Shown piece by piece: positions 35,375 through 43,669 of a stretch of DNA of 64,000 nt (its first letter is position 1; each line of letters begins with the position of its first letter). The notes beneath the pieces were generated by a model. It searched no databases. It worked only from the letters and a program-made list of their open reading frames with translations, and was not told the DNA's origin. A program made the position numbers and the translations under genes. This stretch comes from Gammaproteobacteria bacterium (GTDB taxonomy: Bacteria; Pseudomonadota; Gammaproteobacteria; Steroidobacterales; GCA-2729495). Where the stretch lies: contig VGVH01000010.1 of NCBI GenBank assembly GCA_016874095.1, positions 22,841 through 86,840 of the forward strand. The letters run 5' to 3'.

Positions 35375-36727
35375 ATGAAGGAGCGGGACACGACGCAGGC
35401 TGGAGCGGGCTATCCGCCGACCGCCTATGCCTGGTACGTCGTCGGCGTGCTCACGCTGGCTTACATCGTGTCGTTCCTCGACCGCCAGATACTGGCGCTG
35501 CTGATCCAGCCGATCCGCCAGGACCTCGGCCTGTCGGATACGCAGATCAGCCTGCTCGGCGGTTTTGCCTTCGCGCTGTTCTACACGCTGCTCGGCATTC
35601 CCATCGGGCGACTCGCTGACAGACGCAGTCGCCGCACCATCATCGCCGTCGGCGCCACGCTCTGGTGCATGATGACCGCGGCCTGCGGACTCGCGCGGAA
35701 CTTCTGGCAGCTGTTCCTGGCGCGCGTGGGAGTCGGGGTCGGCGAAGCGACGCTGAATCCAAGCGCGCTATCGCTCATCAGCGACTATTTCCCGCGCTCG
35801 CAGCGCGGCCGTGCCATCGGCGTCTACAATATGGGCATCTCGCTCGGCGTCGGGCTCGCCAACATCGTCGGCGCCTGGGCGATCGACGTGCTCGGCGATG
35901 GGACGACGGGACCCTTCGCCGGCACGCTGAAGCCGTGGCAGACGGTTTTCGTCCTGGTCGGACTGCCGGGTCTCGTCGTCGCATTGCTGATGCTCACGGT
36001 ACGCGAACCGAGACGACAGGACCTGCTGCAGGCCTCGGGCGAAGACGGCATGAGCCTGGCGGACACCTGGCGGTACCTGCGCAAGCGCTGGCGGACCTAT
36101 GCCACGCATTTCATCGGCATGTCGGTCGCGACCGTCATCGGCTACGGTTTCTTCCTCTGGGTGCCGACGCTCTTCGTCCGCAGCTGGGGCTGGACCATTC
36201 CCGAAGCCGGCTACACCTACGGGATGACGCTGCTCGTCACCGGTCCCATAGGCGTGCTGCTGGGCGGCTGGATCGCCGATCGCCTCTACCAGCGCGGCTA
36301 CGCCGATGCGCTGATGCGCACCTGCGTCGCGACCGGTGTCTTCGTCTTCGTGCCGGCGTCGGTCCTGATGCCGCTCATGCCTTCGACGAACGGCGTGATC
36401 GCGCTGCTGGCGCTGTCGAACATGGGCGGCGCACTGATGACCGCGACGGGCGTCGCGGCGTTGATGATGCTCACGCCTAACGAGATGCGCGGACAGGTGA
36501 CGGCCGCCTTCTATTTCGTGATCAGTGCGCTGGGCATGACTGTCGGGCCGACGGCCGTCGCACTGATCACGGACTACGGTTTCGGCGACGACGCTGCCCT
36601 TCCCTATTCCATCGCCTGGATGGCCGCTGGTGCCGGGGTCGTAGGCCTCACCTCGCTCGTGGCGAATCTGCGGCTCTACCGGGCCGGTGTCATCGAAGTC
36701 GAAAGCCGATTGCGCAACGCGTCCTAG
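35375..36727 (+). CDS. MFS transporter, Spinster-like
   Basis: 450 residues with about twelve membrane segments. The YIVSFLDRQILALLIQPI start of TM1, the loop GIPIGRLADRRSRRTIIAVG and GVGVGEATLNPSALSLISDYF are typical of the Spinster-like proteobacterial group. The ATG at 35375 has GGAG 8 nt before it. Members are often encoded next to catabolic genes for aromatic or steroid compounds and are presumed importers, but the substrate is unknown. It overlaps the convergent IOR gene by four bases. Confidence 0.88.
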   Translation: MKERDTTQAGAGYPPTAYAWYVVGVLTLAYIVSFLDRQILALLIQPIRQDLGLSDTQISLLGGFAFALFYTLLGIPIGRLADRRSRRTIIAVGATLWCMMTAACGLARNFWQLFLARVGVGVGEATLNPSALSLISDYFPRSQRGRAIGVYNMGISLGVGLANIVGAWAIDVLGDGTTGPFAGTLKPWQTVFVLVGLPGLVVALLMLTVREPRRQDLLQASGEDGMSLADTWRYLRKRWRTYATHFIGMSVATVIGYGFFLWVPTLFVRSWGWTIPEAGYTYGMTLLVTGPIGVLLGGWIADRLYQRGYADALMRTCVATGVFVFVPASVLMPLMPSTNGVIALLALSNMGGALMTATGVAALMMLTPNEMRGQVTAAFYFVISALGMTVGPTAVALITDYGFGDDAALPYSIAWMAAGAGVVGLTSLVANLRLYRAGVIEVESRLRNAS

Positions 36728-39700
36728 GAAGTTGCCGCCGCAGGCTGCCGCCGGAACCGGGCAAGCAACCGGGCCCTGGTGAGTCGTGCCGCAGTCGCCG
36801 CTTCGGCCTTGACCGGACCGTAGCCCTTTATGTCGCGCGTGAAGCCGGCCAGCGCGACAGCGTCGCCATGATTGCCGGCCGCCAGCGCCGCGACGATTTC
36901 TTCCACCACTGATTCGTATTCGCCGATCAGCTCCCGCTCGAGCCGGCGATCGGCCGTGTAACCGAAGGGGTCGAACGGCGTGCCACGCAGGAACCGCAGG
37001 CGCCTGAGGACCCGGAACAGCGGCAGGATCCACGCACCGATGCGTCGCTTGCGTGGCCTTCCCGCGACGGGATCGTGCCGCGCCAGGCCGGGCGGCGCGA
37101 GATGGAAGTTCAGGCGGAAATCACCCGACATGGCCTCGCGGATCTTCTGCAGGAAATCGTGCGAGCTGAGCAGTCGCGCCACTTCGTACTCATCCTTGTA
37201 GGCCAGTACCCGGAAGTACTCTTCCGCCACGGCGACGGCGAGCGGGCCACCGGCCGCGCCGGTGACGCGCCGCTCCGTGGCTTCGGTGAGCTGCACCAGG
37301 CTCTCGTAGCGATGCGCCAGCGCTTCGTCCTGGTAGGCCTCGAGGAATCCGGCGCGCCGCGCGACCATTGCCTTGAAGCCACCGCTCTCGCGACGCGTTG
37401 ACTCGAGACCCGCGGCGGCGGCAACAGCCGCGGGATTGGAGGCCGCCAGCCGGCCCCAGCGGAACGCCGCGGTATTGCGTTCCACCGCGACACCGTTCAA
37501 GCGGATCGCTTCCAGCACCGCTTCTTCCGCCAGCGGAACCGCACCCTTTTGCCAGGCGGCGCCGAGCAGCAGGAAATTCGTCGCGATGGAGTCGCCGACC
37601 AGCGCCTGCGTGAGCCGCGCTGCGGGCAGCACCGTCAGCGCGCCTGGTGCCAGCGCGTCTTCCAGCACGCCTTCCAGGGTGGCTACCGGAACCTGCACAT
37701 CGCGATCGTGGATGAAACTCGACGGCAGGTCCGCATCGACGTTCACCAGCGCCAGGCTGCGTCCGAACGCCAGCCGGCTCATCGCCTCGGCGCCGGTTGC
37801 CACGAGCAGGTCTCCGCCGATCAGCAGATCCGCTTCAGCCGCCGGGATCCGCGGCGTATGCACGATGTCTTCGGAGCGGCCGATACGCACGTGGCTCATG
37901 ACGGCGCCGAACTTCTGCGCGAGACCGGTCTGGTCCATCGTCACGGCGTAGCGCCCATCCAGATGCGCAGCCATGCCGAGCACGGCGCTCAGCGTGACGA
38001 CGCCGGTACCGCCGACGCCGGCGATCACGATGCCGTGCGCTTGGCGCAGTACGGGCAGCTGCGGCGCAGGCAGGCCAGCCACGTCCGGCTGGCGCACCGG
38101 GGGCACGCGCAGTTCGCCCCCGGACACGGTGACGAAGCTCGGGCAGAAGCCATTCACGCAGGACAGATCGCTGTTGCAGCTGTCCTGGTTGATCGTGCGC
38201 TTGCGACCGAAATCGGTCTCGAGCGGCGCCACACTGAGACAGTTCGATGCCAGGCCGCAGTCGCCGCAACCTTCGCAGACCAGCTCGTTGATAAAAGCCC
38301 GCTCGGCAACCGCCGGCAGTTTGCCGCGTTTGCGGCGCCTGCGCTTCTCGGTGGCGCACATCTGCGCGTAGATCAGCACGGTAACGCCCTTGATCTCCCG
38401 CAGCTGCAACTGCACCGCTTCCAGCTCGTCGCGGTGATGGAACGTCACGCCCGCCGGGAAGAGATGCCGTTCGCCGACAGCATCGGGGTCGTCGCTGACG
38501 ATCGCAATACGGCCGATGCCCTCGGCGTCGAGCTGCCGCGCGATGCTCGCCACCGTCAACCTGCCGTCGACGGGCTGACCGCCGGTCATCGCCACCGCAT
38601 CGTTGTCGAGCAGCTTGTAGGTGATGTTGACTCCGGCAGCGACAGCCGCGCGGATGGCGAGCAGCCCCGAGTGGAAGTAGGTGCCGTCACCGAGGTTCTG
38701 GAACACATGCGGCGTCGCGGTGAACGGTGCCTGGCCGATCCACGAGACGCCTTCGCCGCCCATCTGCGTGAAGGTCTCGGTGGAGCGATCCATCCACTGC
38801 GCCATGTAGTGGCAGCCTATGCCCGCCATGGCCCGGCTCCCGTCCGGAACGCGCGTGGAGGTATTGTGCGGACAGCCGGAACAGAAGTACGGCTGCCGCT
38901 CGAGAGCGGACGTGGCCGTCGCGAGCGGCGCCTGTGGCCTGCCGAGCGCCGCCAGTCGCGCGGTCATCCGCTCGCTCGAGTGAAAACGCGCGATGCGCGC
39001 ACCGATCACGCGCGCGATGAGACCCGCGGTCAGCTCGCCCGCAGGCGGCAACAGCCACTGGCGGTCCTCGTCGAACTTGCCGATGACACGAGGCCGCGTC
39101 ACCGGATCCCAGTTGTAGAGCTGTGACTCGAGCTGCGACTCGATGATCGAGCGCTTCTCCTCGACCACGAGGACTTCCTCCAGTCCGCGTGCGAAGGCCT
39201 TCACGCCGACGGCCTCCAGCGGCCACGGCATGCCGACCTTGTAGAGGCGCAGACCGATGTCCGAGGCGACACGTGCGTCGATCCCCAGGTCGTCGAGCGC
39301 CTGGCGAACGTCGAGGTAGCTCTTGCCGGTGGTGATGATGCCGAAGCGGGCCCGCGGGCTGTCGAATACCAGCCGGTCGACGTTGTTGGCAGCCGCGAAT
39401 GCCAGCGCCGCCTGTACCTTGTGCCGCTGCAGCCGCAATTCCTGCTCGAGCGGCCGGTCGGGCCAGCGGATGCCGAGACCGCCGAGCGGCATCGTGTAGC
39501 CGACCGGCTGCACGATGCGCACCCGCTGCACGTCGGCGTCCACGGTCCCGGAGGAGTCCATCAGCTCCGACGTCGTCTTCAGCGCGACCCAGCAACCGCT
39601 GTAACGGGACATCGCCCAGCCGATCACGCCGAAATCGAGCAGGTCCTGCAACCCGGCCGGATGCAGCACGGGCATCATCGATGCGACGAAAACGTGTTCG

Positions 39701-40176
39701 CTCTGGTGCGGCAGCGTCGACGAACGTGCAGCGTGATCGTCGCCGGCGATGGCGAGTACGCCGCCCCAGTTGGCGGTGCCGGCCGCGTTGGCGTGGCGGA
39801 GCACGTCGCCGCTGCGATCGACGCCCGGCCCCTTGCCGTACCACATGCCGAACACGCCGTCGTAGGTGGCGCCCGGGAACAGGCCGACCTGCTGGCTACC
39901 CCACAGCGCGGTGGCCGCGAGGTCTTCGTTCACGGCGGCCTGGAAACGGACGTGGTGCTCCTCGAGGTGCGTGCGCGCGCGCCACAGCTGCTGGTCGAGC
40001 CCGCCGAGAGGCGAGCCGCGGTAGCCGGTCACGAGGCCCGCGGTGTTGCGGCCATCGGCAAGGTCGCGCCGCCGCTGCACGAGCAGCAACCGCACGAGCG
40101 CCTGCAGCCCGGTCAGGTAGACCATGCCGGAGGCGCGGGTGTATTTGTCCTCGAGGCTGGTGACTCGCTGCAACAT
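36724..40176 (-). CDS. Indolepyruvate:ferredoxin oxidoreductase, fused alpha-beta
   Basis: 1150 residues, the single-chain form found in aerobic proteobacteria. Oxidatively decarboxylates aryl-pyruvates (from Phe, Tyr, Trp) to aryl-acetyl-CoA with ferredoxin. In order: the pyrimidine-binding TPP domain (GLVTGYRGSPLGGLDQQLW), the TPP-Mg region (MGGEGVSWIGQAPF, YKLLDNDAVAMTGGQ), a ferredoxin-like cluster stretch (CEGCGDCGLASNC ... CVNGFCPSF), and a gamma domain (GVGGTGVVTLSAVLGMAAH). Start at 40176 gives the family N-terminus. It probably channels aromatic amino acids into CoA-ester breakdown, in keeping with the window's acyl-CoA enzymes. Confidence 0.94.
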   Translation of the reverse strand: MLQRVTSLEDKYTRASGMVYLTGLQALVRLLLVQRRRDLADGRNTAGLVTGYRGSPLGGLDQQLWRARTHLEEHHVRFQAAVNEDLAATALWGSQQVGLFPGATYDGVFGMWYGKGPGVDRSGDVLRHANAAGTANWGGVLAIAGDDHAARSSTLPHQSEHVFVASMMPVLHPAGLQDLLDFGVIGWAMSRYSGCWVALKTTSELMDSSGTVDADVQRVRIVQPVGYTMPLGGLGIRWPDRPLEQELRLQRHKVQAALAFAAANNVDRLVFDSPRARFGIITTGKSYLDVRQALDDLGIDARVASDIGLRLYKVGMPWPLEAVGVKAFARGLEEVLVVEEKRSIIESQLESQLYNWDPVTRPRVIGKFDEDRQWLLPPAGELTAGLIARVIGARIARFHSSERMTARLAALGRPQAPLATATSALERQPYFCSGCPHNTSTRVPDGSRAMAGIGCHYMAQWMDRSTETFTQMGGEGVSWIGQAPFTATPHVFQNLGDGTYFHSGLLAIRAAVAAGVNITYKLLDNDAVAMTGGQPVDGRLTVASIARQLDAEGIGRIAIVSDDPDAVGERHLFPAGVTFHHRDELEAVQLQLREIKGVTVLIYAQMCATEKRRRRKRGKLPAVAERAFINELVCEGCGDCGLASNCLSVAPLETDFGRKRTINQDSCNSDLSCVNGFCPSFVTVSGGELRVPPVRQPDVAGLPAPQLPVLRQAHGIVIAGVGGTGVVTLSAVLGMAAHLDGRYAVTMDQTGLAQKFGAVMSHVRIGRSEDIVHTPRIPAAEADLLIGGDLLVATGAEAMSRLAFGRSLALVNVDADLPSSFIHDRDVQVPVATLEGVLEDALAPGALTVLPAARLTQALVGDSIATNFLLLGAAWQKGAVPLAEEAVLEAIRLNGVAVERNTAAFRWGRLAASNPAAVAAAAGLESTRRESGGFKAMVARRAGFLEAYQDEALAHRYESLVQLTEATERRVTGAAGGPLAVAVAEEYFRVLAYKDEYEVARLLSSHDFLQKIREAMSGDFRLNFHLAPPGLARHDPVAGRPRKRRIGAWILPLFRVLRRLRFLRGTPFDPFGYTADRRLERELIGEYESVVEEIVAALAAGNHGDAVALAGFTRDIKGYGPVKAEAATAARLTRARLLARFRRQPAAATS

Positions 40177-40207
40177 GGGCCGCCCGACCCGTCGGTTGCG
40201 CCCTAGC

Positions 40208-41242
40208 CTACTCCAAAGCCGCCCGGGCCGCGGCCTCGGCGAGCGCGCGCTGCGACTCGAGCGATTCGGCGGCGCGCAGCTGGCTCTCGGCGCGCACCTG
40301 GTTATGGTGGCTGCGCGAGGTGAAGCGCACCGGGTCCCAGCCGAAATAGCTTTCGTTCAGCGCATCGGCGCAGAAACGGGCCGCCAGTTCAATGTAGATC
40401 GTGGCGATTGCCGGCACGATCGCCGCCGCCTCCGCCGGTTCGAGACGATTGCCGGCGGCATATCCCCGCAGCCCCGCTGCGAGAAGCTCGACGGCGAATC
40501 CGGAACGGGCGTCGTCCTCTCCACCCGGGTTGCACCAGGAACGGAATGCGTCGCCGAGTTCGAGCGGCAACGACATGGGCGCGATCGTGTCGAGGTCGAT
40601 GAGACAGATCGCGTGGCGCCCGTCGCCGGAGAACAGGATGTTGTTGGCTTTCGGGTCGCCGTGGACGATGCGCTCGGCTGTCGCGGGCAACGCGGGCAGG
40701 CGCGCGGCGGCGGCGAGGATACGCGCGGCCTGGGGCGCGATGTCGCCATGGCGCGGGTGGCCTCGCCGTGCATCGACCGCCTGCCGGAGCCCCGCCAGGT
40801 GACGCTGCGTGTCGTGGACACCCAGGCGGCGCGCACGAAACTCGTGCTTCAGGTCGCGCAGCGCATGGTGGAACCTTCCGAGCAGCAGGCCGGCCTCGCG
40901 CGCCTGATCGGGCGCTGAGAGTCGCTGTAGCGAGTGCCCGTCGACCCAGGTCAGCGCCCTCCAGACTGCGTCGCCTTCGCGATGCCAGGCTTCGCCCGCG
41001 TCGGTGCGCAGGAGCAGCGGTGTCGTTACGCCCCGCGCGGCGAGGTGGCGCGTTATCGCATCGATGTCCTCGTTTACCTCGGGCGCGAACAGCGGATTCA
41101 ACCGCTGCAGCACGAAGCGCCCCCGCGACGGATGCTCGACCAGCAGGGTCTGGTTGATGAGCCCGCCAGGCAATGCGCGGACCTGGCCCTGCCCGGCACC
41201 CCAGGCCGACAGGACTTGCTGCAGATCAGTGCGTTGCGTCAT
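40208..41242 (-). CDS. Phosphotransferase, APH/NahK-like sugar kinase
   Basis: 344 residues with the aminoglycoside-phosphotransferase/choline-kinase fold: VLQRLNPLFAPEVNEDID near the ATP-binding lobe, catalytic loop HGDPKANNILF and metal Asp in CLIDLDTIAP. The GGLINQT and VLQRLN patterns resemble N-acetylhexosamine 1-kinase (NahK) more than antibiotic-resistance kinases. The ATG at 41242 (MTQRTDLQQVL) is preferred; an in-frame extension crosses erpA's promoter region. It is divergent from erpA. Confidence 0.78.
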   Translation of the reverse strand: MTQRTDLQQVLSAWGAGQGQVRALPGGLINQTLLVEHPSRGRFVLQRLNPLFAPEVNEDIDAITRHLAARGVTTPLLLRTDAGEAWHREGDAVWRALTWVDGHSLQRLSAPDQAREAGLLLGRFHHALRDLKHEFRARRLGVHDTQRHLAGLRQAVDARRGHPRHGDIAPQAARILAAAARLPALPATAERIVHGDPKANNILFSGDGRHAICLIDLDTIAPMSLPLELGDAFRSWCNPGGEDDARSGFAVELLAAGLRGYAAGNRLEPAEAAAIVPAIATIYIELAARFCADALNESYFGWDPVRFTSRSHHNQVRAESQLRAAESLESQRALAEAAARAALE

Positions 41243-41299
41243 GGTTTCGAGTCCAAACTTCCTTGACACAGTGCCCCGGCGGACTGGAAACTGGCCCAC

Positions 41300-41662
41300 A
41301 TGGAAACGAATCTCGACCAGGCCATCGCGGGTGCGCCCACGCTGGTTTTCACCACACCGGCCGCCATCAAGGTCGCGCAATTGATCCATGACGAGGGCAA
41401 TCCCAGGCTCAAGTTGCGCGTGTTCATTTCGGGTGGCGGCTGTTCCGGCTTCCAGTACGGCTTCACATTCGACGAGAACAGCGAAGAAGGCGACACCCAG
41501 GTCGATAACCAGGGCGTGACACTGCTCGTCGACCCGATGAGCATCCAGTACCTCGCGGGCGCCGAGATAGATTACAAGGAAGACCTCGAGGGCGCGCGCT
41601 TCGTGATCCGCAACCCGAATGCGGCCACGACCTGCGGCTGCGGTTCATCCTTCTCCGTCTGA
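41300..41662 (+). CDS. erpA: Iron-sulfur cluster insertion protein ErpA
   Basis: 120 residues of the A-type carrier family. The three cluster-binding Cys are present: C48 in [12 protein letters not shown]112 and C114 in [11 protein letters not shown]. ErpA receives [2Fe-2S]/[4Fe-4S] clusters from the scaffold and passes them to apo-enzymes, among them IspG/IspH in many proteobacteria. The acidic region [10 protein letters not shown] and the extended N-terminus favour ErpA over IscA. It heads a short Fe-S trafficking island that includes a Cys-rich regulator and two further carriers. Confidence 0.93.
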   Translation: METNLDQAIAGAPTLVFTTPAAIKVAQLIHDEGNPRLKLRVFISGGGCSGFQYGFTFDENSEEGDTQVDNQGVTLLVDPMSIQYLAGAEIDYKEDLEGARFVIRNPNAATTCGCGSSFSV

Positions 41663-41681
41663 GGACAGTTCTCAGGGCTGC

Positions 41682-42266
41682 TCAGCCGCGTCCATTGCAG
41701 GTGCAGTGAACGCAGAGCTGGTCGATCTCTCGCGCGGACAGAGGCTCATGCAGCAGCCGGCAGTGAAACCCCTGGTTCCGATCCCGCTCGAGGTGCCCGC
41801 AGAGTCCGCAGGCAGCGGGCGCGGATTTTTCGCGCTCGACGGCCAGGTTCTGCAGGATGCCGCGCAGGGCCCCGGCCGTGCGATTCAACTCGGCCGGCTT
41901 GAGCGTCCGGGCTGCGCGCACGACGGCCTCGAACGGGTCCTCGGACAGCTGGCGCCGGGACTTTTCGGTCAGATCGAGGGTTGCACTGCGACCGTCGCGC
42001 AGCGATCGCGTACGGGTCAGGTATCCCTTCGCGACCAGGCTGTTCACCGTCTGCGAAGCCGTGCCGCGCGTCGTCGCATGGTAGTCGGCGAATCCCGAGA
42101 CGGTGCGGGAAAAGCGGTTGGCGCGGGCAAAGAATCGCAGTGCCATCCATTGCGCCGGTGTCAGGGTATCGCCGCCGCTTTCACCATAAGCGGCCCGGCC
42201 AAGCTGCAGCGCCAATTCGGCAACGCTGCGCTCGCTCGCTGGTCTGGCACGGGTGGCGCGTGGCAT
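41682..42266 (-). CDS. MarR-type regulator with Cys-rich C-terminal metal/Fe-S site
   Basis: 194 residues. A winged-helix MarR domain covers about 35-110 (LTPAQWMALRFF, GTASQTVNSLVAKGYLTR, DGRSATLDLTEKSR). The last 42 residues hold six Cys: C153-xx-C156, C169 and C185-xx-C188-x-C190, with several His, which looks like a [Fe-S] or Zn site. It sits between erpA and a divergent iscA-type gene, so it is a likely sensor of cluster supply. The start at 42266 is used since the upstream extension runs through the iscA promoter. The gene is convergent with erpA. Confidence 0.8.
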   Translation of the reverse strand: MPRATRARPASERSVAELALQLGRAAYGESGGDTLTPAQWMALRFFARANRFSRTVSGFADYHATTRGTASQTVNSLVAKGYLTRTRSLRDGRSATLDLTEKSRRQLSEDPFEAVVRAARTLKPAELNRTAGALRGILQNLAVEREKSAPAACGLCGHLERDRNQGFHCRLLHEPLSAREIDQLCVHCTCNGRG

Positions 42267-42293
42267 CAGGCGATGGTATCGAAGGGCAAAATC

Positions 42294-42324
42294 ATTGACA
42301 ATTTGCGATGCGGCCTCATATACA
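42294..42324 (+). promoter_or_regulatory. Sigma70 promoter with overlapping palindromes (iscA-type gene)
   Basis: TTGACA at 42295-42300, an 18-nt spacer and TATACA at 42319-42324 form a strong sigma70 promoter with start near 42331, 37 nt before the ATG. ATTG-A-CAAT (42294-42302) overlaps the -35, and GGCCT-N8-AGGCC overlaps the -10. These are candidate operators for the divergent MarR-type regulator. Confidence 0.7.
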
Positions 42325-42367
42325 AGGCCAGTCCAGATCGTTTTGAATCGAAACCAGGTGCCCTGGC

Positions 42368-42694
42368 ATGGCAATCGACCTGACAGAAAAAGCGGCGAGC
42401 CGCGTGCGCGACCACCTGGCGCGTCACGCCGGTGCCGTGGGCCTGCGCCTCGGTGTGCGTAAGACGGGGTGCTCGGGCTGGGCCTACACGGTCGACTTTG
42501 CCGATGGGGTGGGCGCTGACGACGTGCTGCTGGAAAGCAAGGGCGTGAAGATCGTCGTCGCATCCGACAGCCTGCCGATGCTGGATGGTTTGCGCGTCGA
42601 TTACGTGCGGGAAGGCCTGAACGAGAAATTCTCGTTCGAAAACCCCAATGCCACGGGCGAATGCGGCTGTGGCGAGAGTTTCAGCGTGCAGTAG
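42368..42694 (+). CDS. iscA: A-type Fe-S carrier (IscA/SufA family)
   Basis: 108 residues with the A-type carrier ligands C35 (TGCSGWAY), C99 and C101 (GECGCGESFSV), plus the strand LRVDYVREGLNEKFSFENPNA typical of IscA/SufA. It receives and transfers Fe-S clusters. It differs clearly from the ErpA at 41300, so the locus encodes two functional carriers. It is transcribed from the strong promoter at 42295 and followed after 48 nt by the glutaredoxin fusion, probably in one operon. iscS and iscU are not in the window. Confidence 0.9.
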   Translation: MAIDLTEKAASRVRDHLARHAGAVGLRLGVRKTGCSGWAYTVDFADGVGADDVLLESKGVKIVVASDSLPMLDGLRVDYVREGLNEKFSFENPNATGECGCGESFSVQ

Positions 42695-42742
42695 CGCGCC
42701 TGGCTGGCCGGCCGGCCAGCCGCAATCCGGAGAGAGCTGAAG

Positions 42743-43669
42743 ATGAGCCTGGACACCCAGACCCGCGAGATCATCGAGGACGTCCTGCAGAACAATCGGG
42801 TCGTCCTGTTCATGAAAGGGCATCGCCACCAACCCCAGTGCGGGTTCTCGGCGCGCACCGTCGCAGCCCTCGACATGCTGCTGCCCGACTACCTGCACAT
42901 CAACGTGCTCGATCACCCCGAGATCCGCGAGGGCATCAAGGCCTATGGCAACTGGCCGACGATTCCGCAGCTCTATGTCGATGGTCAGCTCATCGGTGGC
43001 AGCGACATCGTGCTCGAGATGATGGAGTCCGGCGAACTCGCCGAGGCGCTCGGCGTCGAGCGCAGCGACACGGTGGCCCCGCGGATCGAGATCGCACCGC
43101 AGGCGGCCGACATGATGCGCAACGCCGTCCGCCAGCGCGAGGGCATGGCTGTGCACCTGCGCATCGACGCAGGCTGGCAGCACACGCTGAACCTGGCTCC
43201 TGCGACCGGCAGCGAGCAGCGCGTGACTGCCGGCGACATCGAGATCTGCATGGACACGTGGACGGCGGGCCGTGCCGACGGGCTGAAGATCGCCGTCGGC
43301 GAGTCGCTGCAGGGTACGCGCTTCCTGTTCGAGAACCCGCAGGCGCCGCCGGCCATCAACCAGATGTCGCCCCGGGATCTGCGCGCGAAGCTCGCTGCCG
43401 GCACGAAAATCGAACTGATCGACGTGCGTGGCCCGGACGAGCGGGCCATCGCGAGCATCGCCGGTGCCGCCGCCTGGGACGAAGCAACCGATCGCCGCCT
43501 GGGCAGCCTGCCCAGGGACACGATGATCGTCTTCCATTGCCACAAAGGCGGCCGCAGCCAGCAGGCGGCGGAGTACATGCGCCGCAAGGGTTTCCGCAAC
43601 CTGCACAACCTCGCCGGCGGAATAGACGCCTGGTCCACCGACGTGGACCAGGCCGTGCCGCGTTACTAG
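42743..43669 (+). CDS. grxD: Three-domain fusion: monothiol glutaredoxin, degenerate IscA, rhodanese
   Basis: 308 residues. 1-105 is a Grx4-type monothiol glutaredoxin (C33 in QCGFSARTV, then WPTIPQLYVDGQLIGGSDIV). About 110-202 has the A-type carrier fold (IEIAPQAADMMRNAVRQREG ... GTRFLFENPQ) but all three cluster Cys are gone: the first is in AGWQH and the last pair is absent. 208-308 is a rhodanese domain with active-site Cys266 (HCHKGGRS). CGFS glutaredoxins bind a glutathione-ligated [2Fe-2S] cluster; the rhodanese could handle sulfane sulfur. A dead IscA fold may serve as a docking module. GAGAG lies before the ATG. It overlaps the convergent DUF4397 gene. Confidence 0.9.
   Translation: MSLDTQTREIIEDVLQNNRVVLFMKGHRHQPQCGFSARTVAALDMLLPDYLHINVLDHPEIREGIKAYGNWPTIPQLYVDGQLIGGSDIVLEMMESGELAEALGVERSDTVAPRIEIAPQAADMMRNAVRQREGMAVHLRIDAGWQHTLNLAPATGSEQRVTAGDIEICMDTWTAGRADGLKIAVGESLQGTRFLFENPQAPPAINQMSPRDLRAKLAAGTKIELIDVRGPDERAIASIAGAAAWDEATDRRLGSLPRDTMIVFHCHKGGRSQQAAEYMRRKGFRNLHNLAGGIDAWSTDVDQAVPRY

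Noticed and set aside
35768..37033. Minus-strand frame overlapping the Spinster MFS gene
   Set aside because: His/Asp/Arg-rich shadow; the plus frame has a full set of membrane helices.
37549..39126. Plus-strand open frame across the IOR gene
   Set aside because: No domain-like features; the minus strand encodes the full IOR.
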